A stretch of 64,000 nt of DNA, from NCBI RefSeq assembly GCF_963676325.1, contig NZ_OY781099.1, positions 1,178,001 to 1,242,000 on the forward strand. Direction: 5' to 3'. Shown piece after piece: positions 44,791 to 52,869 of the stretch (position 1 is its first letter; every line of letters begins with the position of its first letter). The notes under the pieces are model-generated. The model ran no database searches, was not told the origin of the DNA, and saw nothing but the letters and a program-made list of their open reading frames with translations. The stretch is from an uncultured Bacteroides sp. GTDB taxonomy: Bacteria > Bacteroidota > Bacteroidia > Bacteroidales > Bacteroidaceae. Both the position numbers and the translations under genes were made by a program.

Positions 44791-44852
44791 TAAAATAAAG
44801 TATCACAGAAAGATCTTATAATGCAGAGGCGAGATGTCTATAATATATAGGT

Positions 44853-44889
44853 TGATTGATTTTAAATAATCTAATAGATTGTTACTTAT
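44853..44889. repeat. 37-bp direct repeat, right copy
   Basis: Identical over 37 bases to 41610-41646, in the same orientation. It lies about 107 bp before the OmpA-like lipoprotein start. Together the copies look like the ends of an inserted or duplicated segment. Confidence 0.8.
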
Positions 44890-44995
44890 TAATAATAAGT
44901 TCTTCTTTGATGTAGAAATTATGTACCTTGCACTTCCTAAAATTTAAAACAGAATGATTAGGCATATAATTGAATCAAATTTAAAATCAGCAATA

Positions 44996-45883
44996 ATGAA
45001 ACGTTCTACTTTATCATTGTCACTTCTGACAATATGTATATTGTTTACAGGTTGTGTAAGCAAAAAGCAATTTGTAGGTTTGCAGTCCGATTACAGTAAA
45101 CTACAGACCGAAAATAGTGATTTAAAAAAATCCTTCCAGGATACTCAGGTTCAGCTGGTGGAAAGTCGTGCAAATGGCAAAAGTCTGGAAGACCGTTTAG
45201 CTGAAGCCAGAAAAAATAATGAAGAGCTGCGTTCTGCTTATTCTGCTTTGCAGGGCTCTCTCGACAAAAGTCTTCAGCAAAATTCTCAGGGAAATGTAAA
45301 TATCTCTAAGTTGGTGGACGAAATCAATGCTTCCAACCGTTTTATCAAGCAACTTGTTGAAACTAAGAGCAAGTCTGACTCACTGAATCTTGTCTTGAGC
45401 ACTAATCTGACACGCTCATTGAGCCGCGAAGAACTTAAGGAAGTGGACGTTCAGGTGTTGAAAGGCGTAGTGTATATTTCGCTGGCCGACAATATGCTTT
45501 ACAAATCTGGCAGCTATGAAGTAAATGAAAGAGCCGGAGAAACATTAAGCAAGATTGCTAAAATCATAATGGATTATAAAGATTATGATGTACTTGTTGA
45601 AGGTAATACCGACACAGATCCTATTACCCGTGCAAATATCCGTAACAATTGGGACTTGAGTGCTTTACGTGCTTCGTCTGTTGTACAGGTATTGCAAAAT
45701 AATTACGGAGTTGATCCAAAACGTATGACAGCTGCAGGCCGTGGCGAATACAATCCAATTGCGGAAAATGTTTCTCCTATAGGAAAACAACGTAACCGTA
45801 GAACGCAGATTATCGTAACTCCTAAGCTTGATCAGTTTATGGAACTTATTGATAAAGCTCCGGAATCGTCAAATAAAAAATAA
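44996..45883 (+). CDS. OmpA-family lipoprotein with coiled coil
   Basis: The 295-residue product has a lipobox (LFTGC, Cys about 17), a long coiled coil (about 25-110, heptads such as LQTENSDLKKSFQDTQ), and a C-terminal OmpA peptidoglycan-binding domain (about 155-285: ILVEGNTDTDP-like, NWDLSALRASSVVQVL, MTAAGRGEYNPIAEN, NRRTQIIVTP). It should tether the outer membrane to the cell wall. The ATG at 44996 begins the signal peptide; an earlier in-frame ATG at 44954 adds only an unlikely extension. A strong terminator follows, so it is probably a single-gene unit. Confidence 0.92.
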   Translation: MKRSTLSLSLLTICILFTGCVSKKQFVGLQSDYSKLQTENSDLKKSFQDTQVQLVESRANGKSLEDRLAEARKNNEELRSAYSALQGSLDKSLQQNSQGNVNISKLVDEINASNRFIKQLVETKSKSDSLNLVLSTNLTRSLSREELKEVDVQVLKGVVYISLADNMLYKSGSYEVNERAGETLSKIAKIIMDYKDYDVLVEGNTDTDPITRANIRNNWDLSALRASSVVQVLQNNYGVDPKRMTAAGRGEYNPIAENVSPIGKQRNRRTQIIVTPKLDQFMELIDKAPESSNKK

Positions 45884-45920
45884 TTTGAGTAAGAAAGGAT
45901 AAAGGTTTTTATCCTGAAAA

Positions 45921-45964
45921 CAAAGAAAGGAGTTGTTGGCTAAGCCCGGCAACTCCTTTCTTTG
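45921..45964 (+). terminator. Terminator after the OmpA-like gene
   Basis: CAAAGAAAGGAGTTG (45921-45935) pairs perfectly with CAACTCCTTTCTTTG (45950-45964), with a 14-base loop, followed by TTTACTTT. Confidence 0.85.
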
Positions 45965-46505
45965 TTTACTTTGCTCTGAGGAAATACTGATTATTCTTTT
46001 ATTGGGATTCTTAATAAAGGAATAATGCTATAAATGACTATTTGTGTGGTTCTTATTCTTTAAGTCTTGGCTTATTATGTTGAATATTAGATTACTTGCA
46101 CATCTGATAGTGTAATTCTATGTTATTTGAAAGTATCTGATTTAATAATCTATTGTTTATAAAAAATGAAATATATTATCCTTTTTTGTTTTTAATATAG
46201 TATGGCGAAACTTGTTTTAGAAACAATAAAGTTATCTATTGTTTTATGGTTAATTTTTTTAATAATTTTTGAATAATTATTAAAAAAGACTGATCCTTTA
46301 AAAATAATTATTTTGTAATGTGTTGAAATATAGTGAGTTTATATCTGTTTGTGATAGCTGTGTCTCTTTGATCAATAAAAAACGTTTTAATCTGTAAGTT
46401 TTGTTAAGTACTTTTGGGTATTGAGGCAGTGGAATATGATCGTTTTATGATGTTCTGTATTTTATCGACTTAATAATTTAGAAATTGAACTGTAAAAAAA
46501 ATAGT
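45965..46505 (+). other. AT-rich intergenic stretch before the sensor kinase
   Basis: No gene is visible in this ~540-bp region. It is very AT-rich and includes long A/T runs near 46246-46312. A possible -7 element TACTTTTG (46409-46416) lies about 90 bp before the kinase start. I see no riboswitch or paired structure of note. Confidence 0.4.
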
Positions 46506-49500
46506 ATGGACAGCTTTCGCATCCTTAAACTGGTCTTGATTTTTTTGATCCTTTGTGTAAAAGCAGAAGCTGCTTCACCTGATAATTATATATTAGTTCT
46601 TAATTCATATACAGAAAGGAGTGAATGGGCAGAAAATATTCAGGATGTTGTAGCAAAGTCAGTCTATGAACTAAAGAATACTACTATAAATATAGAATCT
46701 CTTAGCAATCTTGAATTTTCTTCAGTGAAGAATGCTAATGACAAAATGGATAGTTTGTACCGCAATTATCCCAAGAAACCCAAAGCTATAGTTATTATTG
46801 GAAACAAAGGATGGATTCTTTATCGCAGTACCGTGCCGCAATCATGGAAAAAAATTCCTGTTGTACTGACTTTGATTAACCATCATACTCTTTCATTGCA
46901 GAACTTTATTTCCAAAAAGAGAATAACTTCTGACATAATGATACCTAATAAGGAGGCTATTAAAGGACTTAATGTAACGGGAGTATATAATTTAGTATAT
47001 ATAAAAGAGACTATTCAGCTAATGAAAAAGTTGATGCCTGAGATGAAAAGAGTTGCATTTATAACCAATTCACAATATGGCAGTACCTACAGTACAGGCG
47101 GCTTTAATAGTGCGATGGAAAAAAACTTTCCTGAGCTTACAAAAGTATGTTTGAGCCAAAAGAAACTTGGAACAAAAGATTTGCTGGACTCGCTCTCTAA
47201 GTTGGATAAGCATACGGGAATACTATTTTACGGATGGAATAAAGATGCTGATACCAATACATCAAAGGGGTATTTGTCTGCTAAAAGTGTGAAGAGGGTT
47301 ATCAGTAGCTTTGCCAATACTCCGGTGTTTAGCTTGTTCGACTCTAAAACAGATCATGTAATATTAGCTGGTGGCTTTTTCTCTACCATTGATAATTATA
47401 GTGCAAAAGTGGCAGATGTTTTACACCAGATTATTGCTGGAAAGGATGCGAAAGATATTCCTTTTCAATATGCTAACGAGGCTTGTGTGCACCTAAATTA
47501 TGACTATTTAATGAGCTTTGGGATAAATAAGAAACTACTTCCCAAAGATGCTGTTTATTATAATAAACCTCTTGGCTTTATTGAAAAACACATTCATTGG
47601 GTTGTTGTTATAGCTATATGCTTTCTCTTTTTACTATTTATCGTTATATCAAGAATCAGGTCTTTTAAAGAAACAAAAAGACTAAAGGACAAAGAGATTG
47701 CCCTTCTTACTAAATTCAAGGAGCGATATACTAATTTGCCGATTCCTTATGTGAAATTAGAATTGCTATATGATGAAGATCGGAATGTGAAAAATGTTGT
47801 TATAGTAGAAATAAATCAATCATTAGAAAAGGAATTTGGAATAAAGCAAAGCTTTGTTGCAGGGAAAACTAGCAGTGAATTAGGTTTCCAATTACCGGTA
47901 AAGAGTCAGAACCGTTTCCAAAAAGCTATTGAACTGAATAAACCTTATATGACAGCATATTATGATAAACAAACAGATAGGCATTATACAGTTTTACTAT
48001 ATCCTAATATTGAGGAAGGTACTTTTGATGTATTCCTGACAGACAAAACGGAAGAGCATAAAGCAAATGCAGCCAAGGATGAATTAAGATTGTTGCTTGA
48101 TTCCATTCTTGACAATATCTCTGTTCCGGTTTATGTAAAAGAGGTAGGAGAGGAGATTCGTTATTCTTATTGGAATAAAAAAGCAGAAGAGATAACCGGA
48201 ATTAAATCGGAGGATGCAATAGGAAAAACGGATATTGAAGTATTTGGTGAAAGAATGGGTAAAAAGTTTCAGGAAGACAATGATTACCTGATAAAAAATG
48301 GAGGTACTCTTTGTTATGAAGATAAATTTCCTTGTATAAATAATAAAGTCTATACAACTAATGTGTTGAAGACAATTGTCCGAAGAAAAGATAACTCAGC
48401 TTATATACTGGTTGCCAGAATGGATATCACAGAACTAGTTTCAGTTCAAAAGCAACTGGAGATGAGAAATCGTCAGCTGGGGCTGTCTTTTAATGCCGGA
48501 GAGATTATTCCTTGGACATTTAACGTGCAGAACAAAACTCTTATTTACGATAATAAATCCTTGAATCTTAAGTATACTAACCCCGAGAATGAGCTTTTCG
48601 TTAAAATGCTTGATGAAATACTTTTTATGGTGCATCCTGATGATAAGGAATGGATAAAAGCATTAGTTGATGATTTGATAAATGGTAGAGTTGATAAGAT
48701 GGAGGCTGATGCAAGATGTGACATTTATGGAACCGGAAAGGGGTATGAATGGTTTTCATTACAGGCTATCGTGAGCGAATTTGATTATGATGGGAATCCT
48801 GCTATTATTACCGGGGTTACAATTAATATTTCAAAAAGGAAACTGGAAGAGCAGGCACTGATTGAGGCGAAAGAGAAAGCTGAAGAATCTGACCGGATGA
48901 AATCGGCCTTTGTTTCGAACATGAGCCACGAAATACGTACTCCGCTGAATTCAATAGTGGGATTTTCTAGGATACTGATATCAGATCCTGATTTGGACGG
49001 TGAGAGTAAAAAGCTATTCTCTGATATTATTGAAAACAATAATCAACTATTGCTGCAATTAATAAATAATGTTCTTGATCTGTCGAAAATAGAAGCAGGG
49101 ATATTGGATTTTGCATATACAAATACTGATATTAATATTTTGCTCAGTGAAATAGAACAATCAATGAGGCTGAAAATAGATAAGAGTAATATTAAAATAT
49201 CATTCAAAGAGAAGCTTCCGGAATGTGTGGTCCATACAGACAGAAACCGGGTGGCGCAGGTTATTTATAATTTAATGTATAATGCAATTAAGTTTACTAG
49301 TCAGGGAGAAATTGTACTTGGTTATTGTATGAAGGAGACTCAGCTGTATTTTTATGTGAAGGATACCGGATGCGGTATTCCTAAAGATAAGCTGAGTTCC
49401 ATTTTTGATCGTTTTATTAAATTGGATTCCTTTACACAGGGTGCGGGACTTGGATTGTCAATCAGTGCATCGATTGTGTATAAGTTGGGTGGAAAGATTG

Positions 49501-49574
49501 GGGTTGATTCTGAAGAAGGAGTAGGGTCTACTTTCTGGTTTACCATACCGTATAACCCTGTTGCAGCGAATTAG
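46506..49574 (+). CDS. Sensor histidine kinase with ABC-substrate-binding-like periplasmic domain
   Basis: The 1022-residue product has a signal peptide or anchor (to about 25), then a periplasmic domain (about 28-355) resembling ABC substrate-binding proteins (YILVLNSYTERSEWAENIQ, KAIVIIGNKGW, KRVAFITNSQYGSTYSTGGF). One membrane helix (about 364-386), two or three PAS-like domains, a HisKA domain (FVSNMSHEIRTPLNS, His808) and an ATPase (NLMYNAIKFT, DTGCGIP, GAGLGLSI) follow. There is no receiver domain. It probably senses a small molecule in the periplasm and phosphorylates an unlinked response regulator, since no regulator gene is adjacent. The ATG at 46506 is chosen over a TTG seven codons earlier. 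Confidence 0.9.
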   Translation: MDSFRILKLVLIFLILCVKAEAASPDNYILVLNSYTERSEWAENIQDVVAKSVYELKNTTINIESLSNLEFSSVKNANDKMDSLYRNYPKKPKAIVIIGNKGWILYRSTVPQSWKKIPVVLTLINHHTLSLQNFISKKRITSDIMIPNKEAIKGLNVTGVYNLVYIKETIQLMKKLMPEMKRVAFITNSQYGSTYSTGGFNSAMEKNFPELTKVCLSQKKLGTKDLLDSLSKLDKHTGILFYGWNKDADTNTSKGYLSAKSVKRVISSFANTPVFSLFDSKTDHVILAGGFFSTIDNYSAKVADVLHQIIAGKDAKDIPFQYANEACVHLNYDYLMSFGINKKLLPKDAVYYNKPLGFIEKHIHWVVVIAICFLFLLFIVISRIRSFKETKRLKDKEIALLTKFKERYTNLPIPYVKLELLYDEDRNVKNVVIVEINQSLEKEFGIKQSFVAGKTSSELGFQLPVKSQNRFQKAIELNKPYMTAYYDKQTDRHYTVLLYPNIEEGTFDVFLTDKTEEHKANAAKDELRLLLDSILDNISVPVYVKEVGEEIRYSYWNKKAEEITGIKSEDAIGKTDIEVFGERMGKKFQEDNDYLIKNGGTLCYEDKFPCINNKVYTTNVLKTIVRRKDNSAYILVARMDITELVSVQKQLEMRNRQLGLSFNAGEIIPWTFNVQNKTLIYDNKSLNLKYTNPENELFVKMLDEILFMVHPDDKEWIKALVDDLINGRVDKMEADARCDIYGTGKGYEWFSLQAIVSEFDYDGNPAIITGVTINISKRKLEEQALIEAKEKAEESDRMKSAFVSNMSHEIRTPLNSIVGFSRILISDPDLDGESKKLFSDIIENNNQLLLQLINNVLDLSKIEAGILDFAYTNTDINILLSEIEQSMRLKIDKSNIKISFKEKLPECVVHTDRNRVAQVIYNLMYNAIKFTSQGEIVLGYCMKETQLYFYVKDTGCGIPKDKLSSIFDRFIKLDSFTQGAGLGLSISASIVYKLGGKIGVDSEEGVGSTFWFTIPYNPVAAN

Positions 49575-49592
49575 AAAGATTATAAAATTCTG

Positions 49593-49646
49593 AATCCTGC
49601 AGTAGAACTATGCATCTGGCGTAGCTTTTACTGCAGGATTTTTTTA
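49593..49646 (+). terminator. Terminator after the sensor kinase
   Basis: AATCCTGCAGTA (49593-49604) pairs with TACTGCAGGATT (49629-49640), followed by a T-run. Confidence 0.8.
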
Positions 49647-49732
49647 TTTATGAATCAATAATATCATAGTTAAACATGGTGAGGTGCTAAATTGTTTATA
49701 TATATAGTATAAACACTTTTAAACCTCTAATT

Positions 49733-51223
49733 ATGAAAAAGAAACTATTACTCACTGCACTCGTTATATTGATAACATCATTGGCTTTCGGGCAAATAAT
49801 AGTTCCTAAAGTCAATAAATCTTTTGTGATATCAAAAGATGACCGGCAATTAAAAGGATTGGAACAAAATGACTATCAACGGAATCTTGGTTTCTTGCTC
49901 TTGGGGCAAAAGTCTTTTACTCAGAATCTGAGTATGAAATCAGCATCTGTTAAACAAAAACTGGACAGCACGGTTGAACGGAGTTGGAAAGTTAATGACT
50001 GGGTGAAATCCACTAAAGATGAATACACCTATGATGCTAATGGTAAATGGACAGTGGGTGTTTATTATAACTGGAATGACACCACAAAAGTGTGGGTTAG
50101 AGATACTAAAGATGAATATACCTACAATGCAAATGGTAAATGGGCAACGGATGTTAATTCTAAATGGAACAAAACCTCTAGTCAGTGGGTGAATAATACG
50201 AAAGAAGAATTCACTTACGATGCCAACGGCTACTTTACGCAAATCCTTATTTCTGACTGGAACGCCACCACTAGCCAATGGGTTAAAGCTTCTAAAGAAG
50301 AATTTACTTATAATGCCAGTGGCTATTATACACAAATCCTTATTTCTGACTGGGACGTTACCACTAGTCAGTGGGTTGCTTCTATGAAGTATGTATATAC
50401 TTACGATGCAAATGGTAAAAATACATTAATGCTTGCTTCTAGCTGGGATACTGTCACCAGCCAGTGGGTTAATTTTATGAAATATGAATTTACCTACAAT
50501 GCCAGCGGCAAAATGACAATAGGTCTTTATTCTATTTGGATGGATAACACCAGCCAGTGGACTCCTTTTATGAAAAATGAATATACCTACGATGCCAACG
50601 GTAGAACAGCAACGGACACTCGTTCTGACTTAGACTTTCCCACTATGCAGTTGGTTCTTAATTCGAAATATGAATTCACCTATGATTCCAATGGTAACAT
50701 GATACAAGACCTTGTCTCAAAATGGAACGTTACCACCAACCTGTGGGTTTTTTATTCGAAAGATGTAAGCACCTATAATTTATCATACAACTTCTCTGAT
50801 TTGATTTTTCCTTCTGGTTTTTCAATGGCAGCTATTTCTTTCTTGAATTCAACAACCGATGCTTCTAATATGCCTGTTGAAGATATAGAATATCTTCGGG
50901 ATAACACAAATAGTGTTTGGAATAATAATACTAAAACCAATTACTATTTCTCTGTAAATACCGGAACCGGTATAAATGAATTGAAAGCTGATGAACAGAA
51001 TAAATTAATTGTTTATCCTAATCCTGTTTCGGATGGGTTCCGTCTGAATACTTCAGAAAAGAATGTGCGGATTTCTATTTATGATTTAAGCGGAAGCCTA
51101 CTTCTGACCAAACAAATATCGGGTGACGAATATATTGATATCAATACTTTGCCACAGGGAATGTATATGGTTAGAGCAACGACAGAGAAGGGTTCGGTTA
51201 CTAAAAAGATAGTTAAGAAATAG
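49733..51223 (+). CDS. Secreted protein of eight 31-residue repeats with a type IX secretion C-terminal domain
   Basis: The 496-residue product has a signal peptide (to about 20, LAFGQ) and a leader region. Eight consecutive repeats of exactly 31 residues follow (50024-50767), each opening [YF]TY[DN]A[NS]G and carrying a W...TSQWV centre. A spacer leads to a C-terminal domain (about 425-496, LIVYPNPVSDGFRL, ISIYDLSGSLL, DINTLPQGMYMVRATTEKGS) that matches the type A sorting signal of the Por/type IX secretion system. It would be exported and anchored at, or released from, the cell surface. The repeat resembles short YD-type beta-hairpin repeats. It stands alone between two terminators; its role is unknown, perhaps adhesion. 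Confidence 0.82.
   Translation: MKKKLLLTALVILITSLAFGQIIVPKVNKSFVISKDDRQLKGLEQNDYQRNLGFLLLGQKSFTQNLSMKSASVKQKLDSTVERSWKVNDWVKSTKDEYTYDANGKWTVGVYYNWNDTTKVWVRDTKDEYTYNANGKWATDVNSKWNKTSSQWVNNTKEEFTYDANGYFTQILISDWNATTSQWVKASKEEFTYNASGYYTQILISDWDVTTSQWVASMKYVYTYDANGKNTLMLASSWDTVTSQWVNFMKYEFTYNASGKMTIGLYSIWMDNTSQWTPFMKNEYTYDANGRTATDTRSDLDFPTMQLVLNSKYEFTYDSNGNMIQDLVSKWNVTTNLWVFYSKDVSTYNLSYNFSDLIFPSGFSMAAISFLNSTTDASNMPVEDIEYLRDNTNSVWNNNTKTNYYFSVNTGTGINELKADEQNKLIVYPNPVSDGFRLNTSEKNVRISIYDLSGSLLLTKQISGDEYIDINTLPQGMYMVRATTEKGSVTKKIVKK
50024..50767 (+). repeat. Eight in-frame 93-bp tandem repeats
   Basis: The eight units are of constant length (31 codons) without gaps. Units 3 and 4 share an identical core (QILISDW and TTSQWV) and so look recently duplicated; the last two are the most divergent. 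Confidence 0.85.
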
Positions 51224-51323
51224 CTGACCTATAATGTGGCTATGATTTTAAAGGCTTATTTATAAATACTTTAGCTTTTAATTATTGGTAAGTACTGGTC
51301 GTTGGTATTGGCAGGCTATAAGA

Positions 51324-51370
51324 AAAGAGCACAATCAATGGAAATTAGAATTCCATTGGTTGTGCTCTTT
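51324..51370 (+). terminator. Terminator after the repeat-protein gene
   Basis: A 20-bp stem (AAAGAGCACAATCAATGGAA at 51324-51343 with 51351-51370, one G-U pair) surrounds a 7-base loop. Confidence 0.8.
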
Positions 51371-51407
51371 CTATTATTAAAAAATATATACACTTAAAGA
51401 TATAGGC

Positions 51408-51472
51408 AAAAAAAATGGTTGTTTCACAACAACCAATCTTTGTTAACCTTAAATCTAATACTATGAAAAACA
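51408..51472 (-). ncRNA. Candidate small RNA (~65 nt) with own promoter and terminator
   Basis: On the minus strand a perfect-consensus promoter (TTTG, 19 bp, TACCTTTG) is followed after about 65 bases by a textbook terminator: the hairpin GGTTGTT-GTGA-AACAACC (complement of 51417-51434) and eight T residues (complement of 51408-51415). Between them the sequence begins GTTTTTCATAGTATTAGATT and continues TAAGGTTAACAAAGA, with no useful reading frame on this strand. It lies downstream of the crcB-DUF190 operon and convergent to the repeat-protein gene. I am not certain of any named family. Confidence 0.65.
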
Positions 51473-51477
51473 CATTG

Positions 51478-51508
51478 CAAAGGTAAGCCTTTTAATTTAA
51501 TCTGCAAA
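51478..51508 (-). promoter_or_regulatory. Promoter of the candidate small RNA
   Basis: The -33 TTTG (complement of 51505-51508) and -7 TACCTTTG (complement of 51478-51485) are separated by 19 bp, the ideal Bacteroides spacing. Confidence 0.7.
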
Positions 51509-51588
51509 TAAATGAAATAAAACGAGGTGTTTTACAACATATTTTAATAAATATTTGTTTCAGTTAAATATATAAGCTGCTTTTGTTC

Positions 51589-51948
51589 CTATTTTTTCTT
51601 TTTTTTGCCTTGCTGGTACAATACAATGGAAGCATTTTCTACAGTGATAAGACAACCACATGACAGGTAATCGAACCATGGAAGAATCTTTTCTATAAAG
51701 AAATCTATTTTAGAAGATTCGTCTACTATTTCTACCACAATAGGTAGTTTCTCTGTGATCTCCCAGAATTTAACTGAACGGATAACACTGCTTGAACCAA
51801 ATCCCATTATTCCCTTTGTAACAGTTGCTCCGGCAAGTCCGTATCGCTTGGCTGCAAAAACAACCGTCTCATAAAGAAGAGAATGTTTAAACTTGTCTGT
51901 ATTGCTGGTAAATATCCGCAATATCTTTGCTTCACCTTTTGCTTCCAT
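51589..51948 (-). CDS. DUF190-family protein
   Basis: The 119-residue cytoplasmic protein matches DUF190: AKILRIFTSNTDKFKHSLLYE, AAKRYGLAGATVTKGIMGFG, LPIVVEIVD and a poly-lysine end. The fold is PII-like (ferredoxin-like), and the gene is very often next to crcB, as here (2-bp gap). A regulatory role for the fluoride channel has been suggested from this linkage; no biochemical function is readable. An in-frame TTG at 51954 would overlap crcB; the ATG complementary to 51946-51948 is preferred. Confidence 0.88.
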   Translation of the reverse strand: MEAKGEAKILRIFTSNTDKFKHSLLYETVVFAAKRYGLAGATVTKGIMGFGSSSVIRSVKFWEITEKLPIVVEIVDESSKIDFFIEKILPWFDYLSCGCLITVENASIVLYQQGKKKKK

Positions 51949-51950
51949 AA

Positions 51951-52328
51951 TCAAAATATTTTAGTGATAAGATTACCTAGATAGGTGGCTGTTAATCCCA
52001 GAAATAAGCTTAAGCTGGCGTAAATTGCAAAATAAAAGAAGTTACCGTCTCTTAACAGAGATACATTTTCGCTGGAAAAAGTAGAAAATGTTGTAAATCC
52101 GCCGCAAAAACCTATGGTGAGGAACATCCGCCATTCATTGTTGATCAGGTTTCCTCGTTCAGAGAGCCCATAAAAGAAGCCCACAAGGAAACAGCCGAGT
52201 ATATTAACTATAAATGTGCCGAAAGGAAATGAGGAGATAACACTGTTTTGTATAAATCGGGAAGTGAGGTAACGTGATACGCCACCAATGAAACTACCGG
52301 AACCGATTATAAACAGTGTTTTTATCAT
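51951..52328 (-). CDS. crcB: Fluoride ion channel CrcB/Fluc
   Basis: The 125-residue product has four membrane helices and the family signature GFCGGFTTFSTFSSE (about 73-87), with phenylalanines that line the fluoride pore, an N-terminal GGVSRYL and the conserved asparagine in GTFIVNILGCF (Asn42). Fluc channels work as antiparallel dimers that let toxic fluoride leave the cell. It is the first gene of an operon with DUF190. I looked for the fluoride riboswitch upstream and saw none. Confidence 0.92.
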   Translation of the reverse strand: MIKTLFIIGSGSFIGGVSRYLTSRFIQNSVISSFPFGTFIVNILGCFLVGFFYGLSERGNLINNEWRMFLTIGFCGGFTTFSTFSSENVSLLRDGNFFYFAIYASLSLFLGLTATYLGNLITKIF

Positions 52329-52458
52329 AGAATGTAAATATCATTATTTACACAAATGTAAGAATAAGAAGTTGTGGAGCAGCTTTTTGAAGGAAATATT
52401 TTATCCTGAATTGTAAAAAAAATAAGGTACCTCAATATTGAAGTACCTTATTTTTCTG

Positions 52459-52532
52459 AGCCTCTTGTCGGATTCGAACCAACGACCCCGAGATTACAAA
52501 TCACGTGCTCTGGCCAACTGAGCTAAAGAGGC
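52459..52532 (-). tRNA. tRNA-Thr (anticodon UGU)
   Basis: The minus strand folds into a cloverleaf. The acceptor stem is GCCTCTT/AAGAGGC, the D arm AGCTCAGTTGGCCAGAGC and the T arm GTTGG-TTCGAAT-CCGAC. The anticodon loop is TTTGTAA, giving UGU for threonine. The anticodon stem has one T-T mismatch. CCA is not encoded; the discriminator is T. It lies 5 bp after the SRP RNA, so the two are probably cut from one transcript. Confidence 0.93.
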
Positions 52533-52537
52533 GGGGT

Positions 52538-52633
52538 GGGTAAGCTTACTATATCGCGCCGCTACAACCAACTACCTTTGCTGCGATCAAGCCCTGGAGG
52601 ATTTGAAGGGAGCTAGCCGTATAGGACTTACCC
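52538..52633 (-). ncRNA. ffs: Signal recognition particle RNA (small type)
   Basis: The 96-nt minus-strand RNA forms one long rod: GGGTAAG at the 5' end pairs with CTTACCC at the 3' end, CTATA with TATAG next inside, and the tip holds CCAGG...GCAGC, the conserved asymmetric loop of SRP domain IV that binds Ffh. The apical loop appears to be TTGA rather than GGAA. It guides nascent membrane proteins to the translocon. A TACCTTTG promoter element lies 5 bp upstream of the predicted 5' end. Confidence 0.78.
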
Positions 52634-52638
52634 GAGCA

Positions 52639-52646
52639 CAAAGGTA
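52639..52646 (-). promoter_or_regulatory. -7 promoter element of the SRP RNA and tRNA-Thr unit
   Basis: TACCTTTG on the minus strand sits five bases before the predicted first base of the SRP RNA, exactly where a Bacteroides -7 box belongs. Confidence 0.7.
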
Positions 52647-52869
52647 GATATTTTATTTAACCCTGCAATACCTCCCTGAAACTTTTTTTTGTTCAGATGG
52701 ACTAAGCTGCTACCTCTCAATTATTTAAAAGGATGAAATTTTCTGAATTATTTTTTCTTATTAGCATGTAGGGCCAGAATCTTTATCTCATTTTAATAAT
52801 TTTCATTTCATTTATTACTGCTTCTTGATGTAAAAATAGTACTTTTGTGCTCAAATATAAATGATAATA

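Noticed and set aside
41610..44889. The 37-bp repeats as target-site duplications of an insertion sequence
   Set aside because: They are too long for transposon target duplications, there is no transposase, and no terminal inverted repeats adjoin them.
46485..46505. A longer start for the sensor kinase at a TTG
   Set aside because: The extra seven codons precede a good ATG that begins a normal signal sequence.
51457..51486. A seven-codon leader peptide on the plus strand (ATGAAAAACACATTGC...)
   Set aside because: No plus-strand gene follows it, and the region is better explained as promoter and 5' part of a minus-strand small RNA.
52329..52458. Fluoride riboswitch upstream of crcB
   Set aside because: I looked for the conserved pseudoknot pattern in the region before the crcB start and did not find it.
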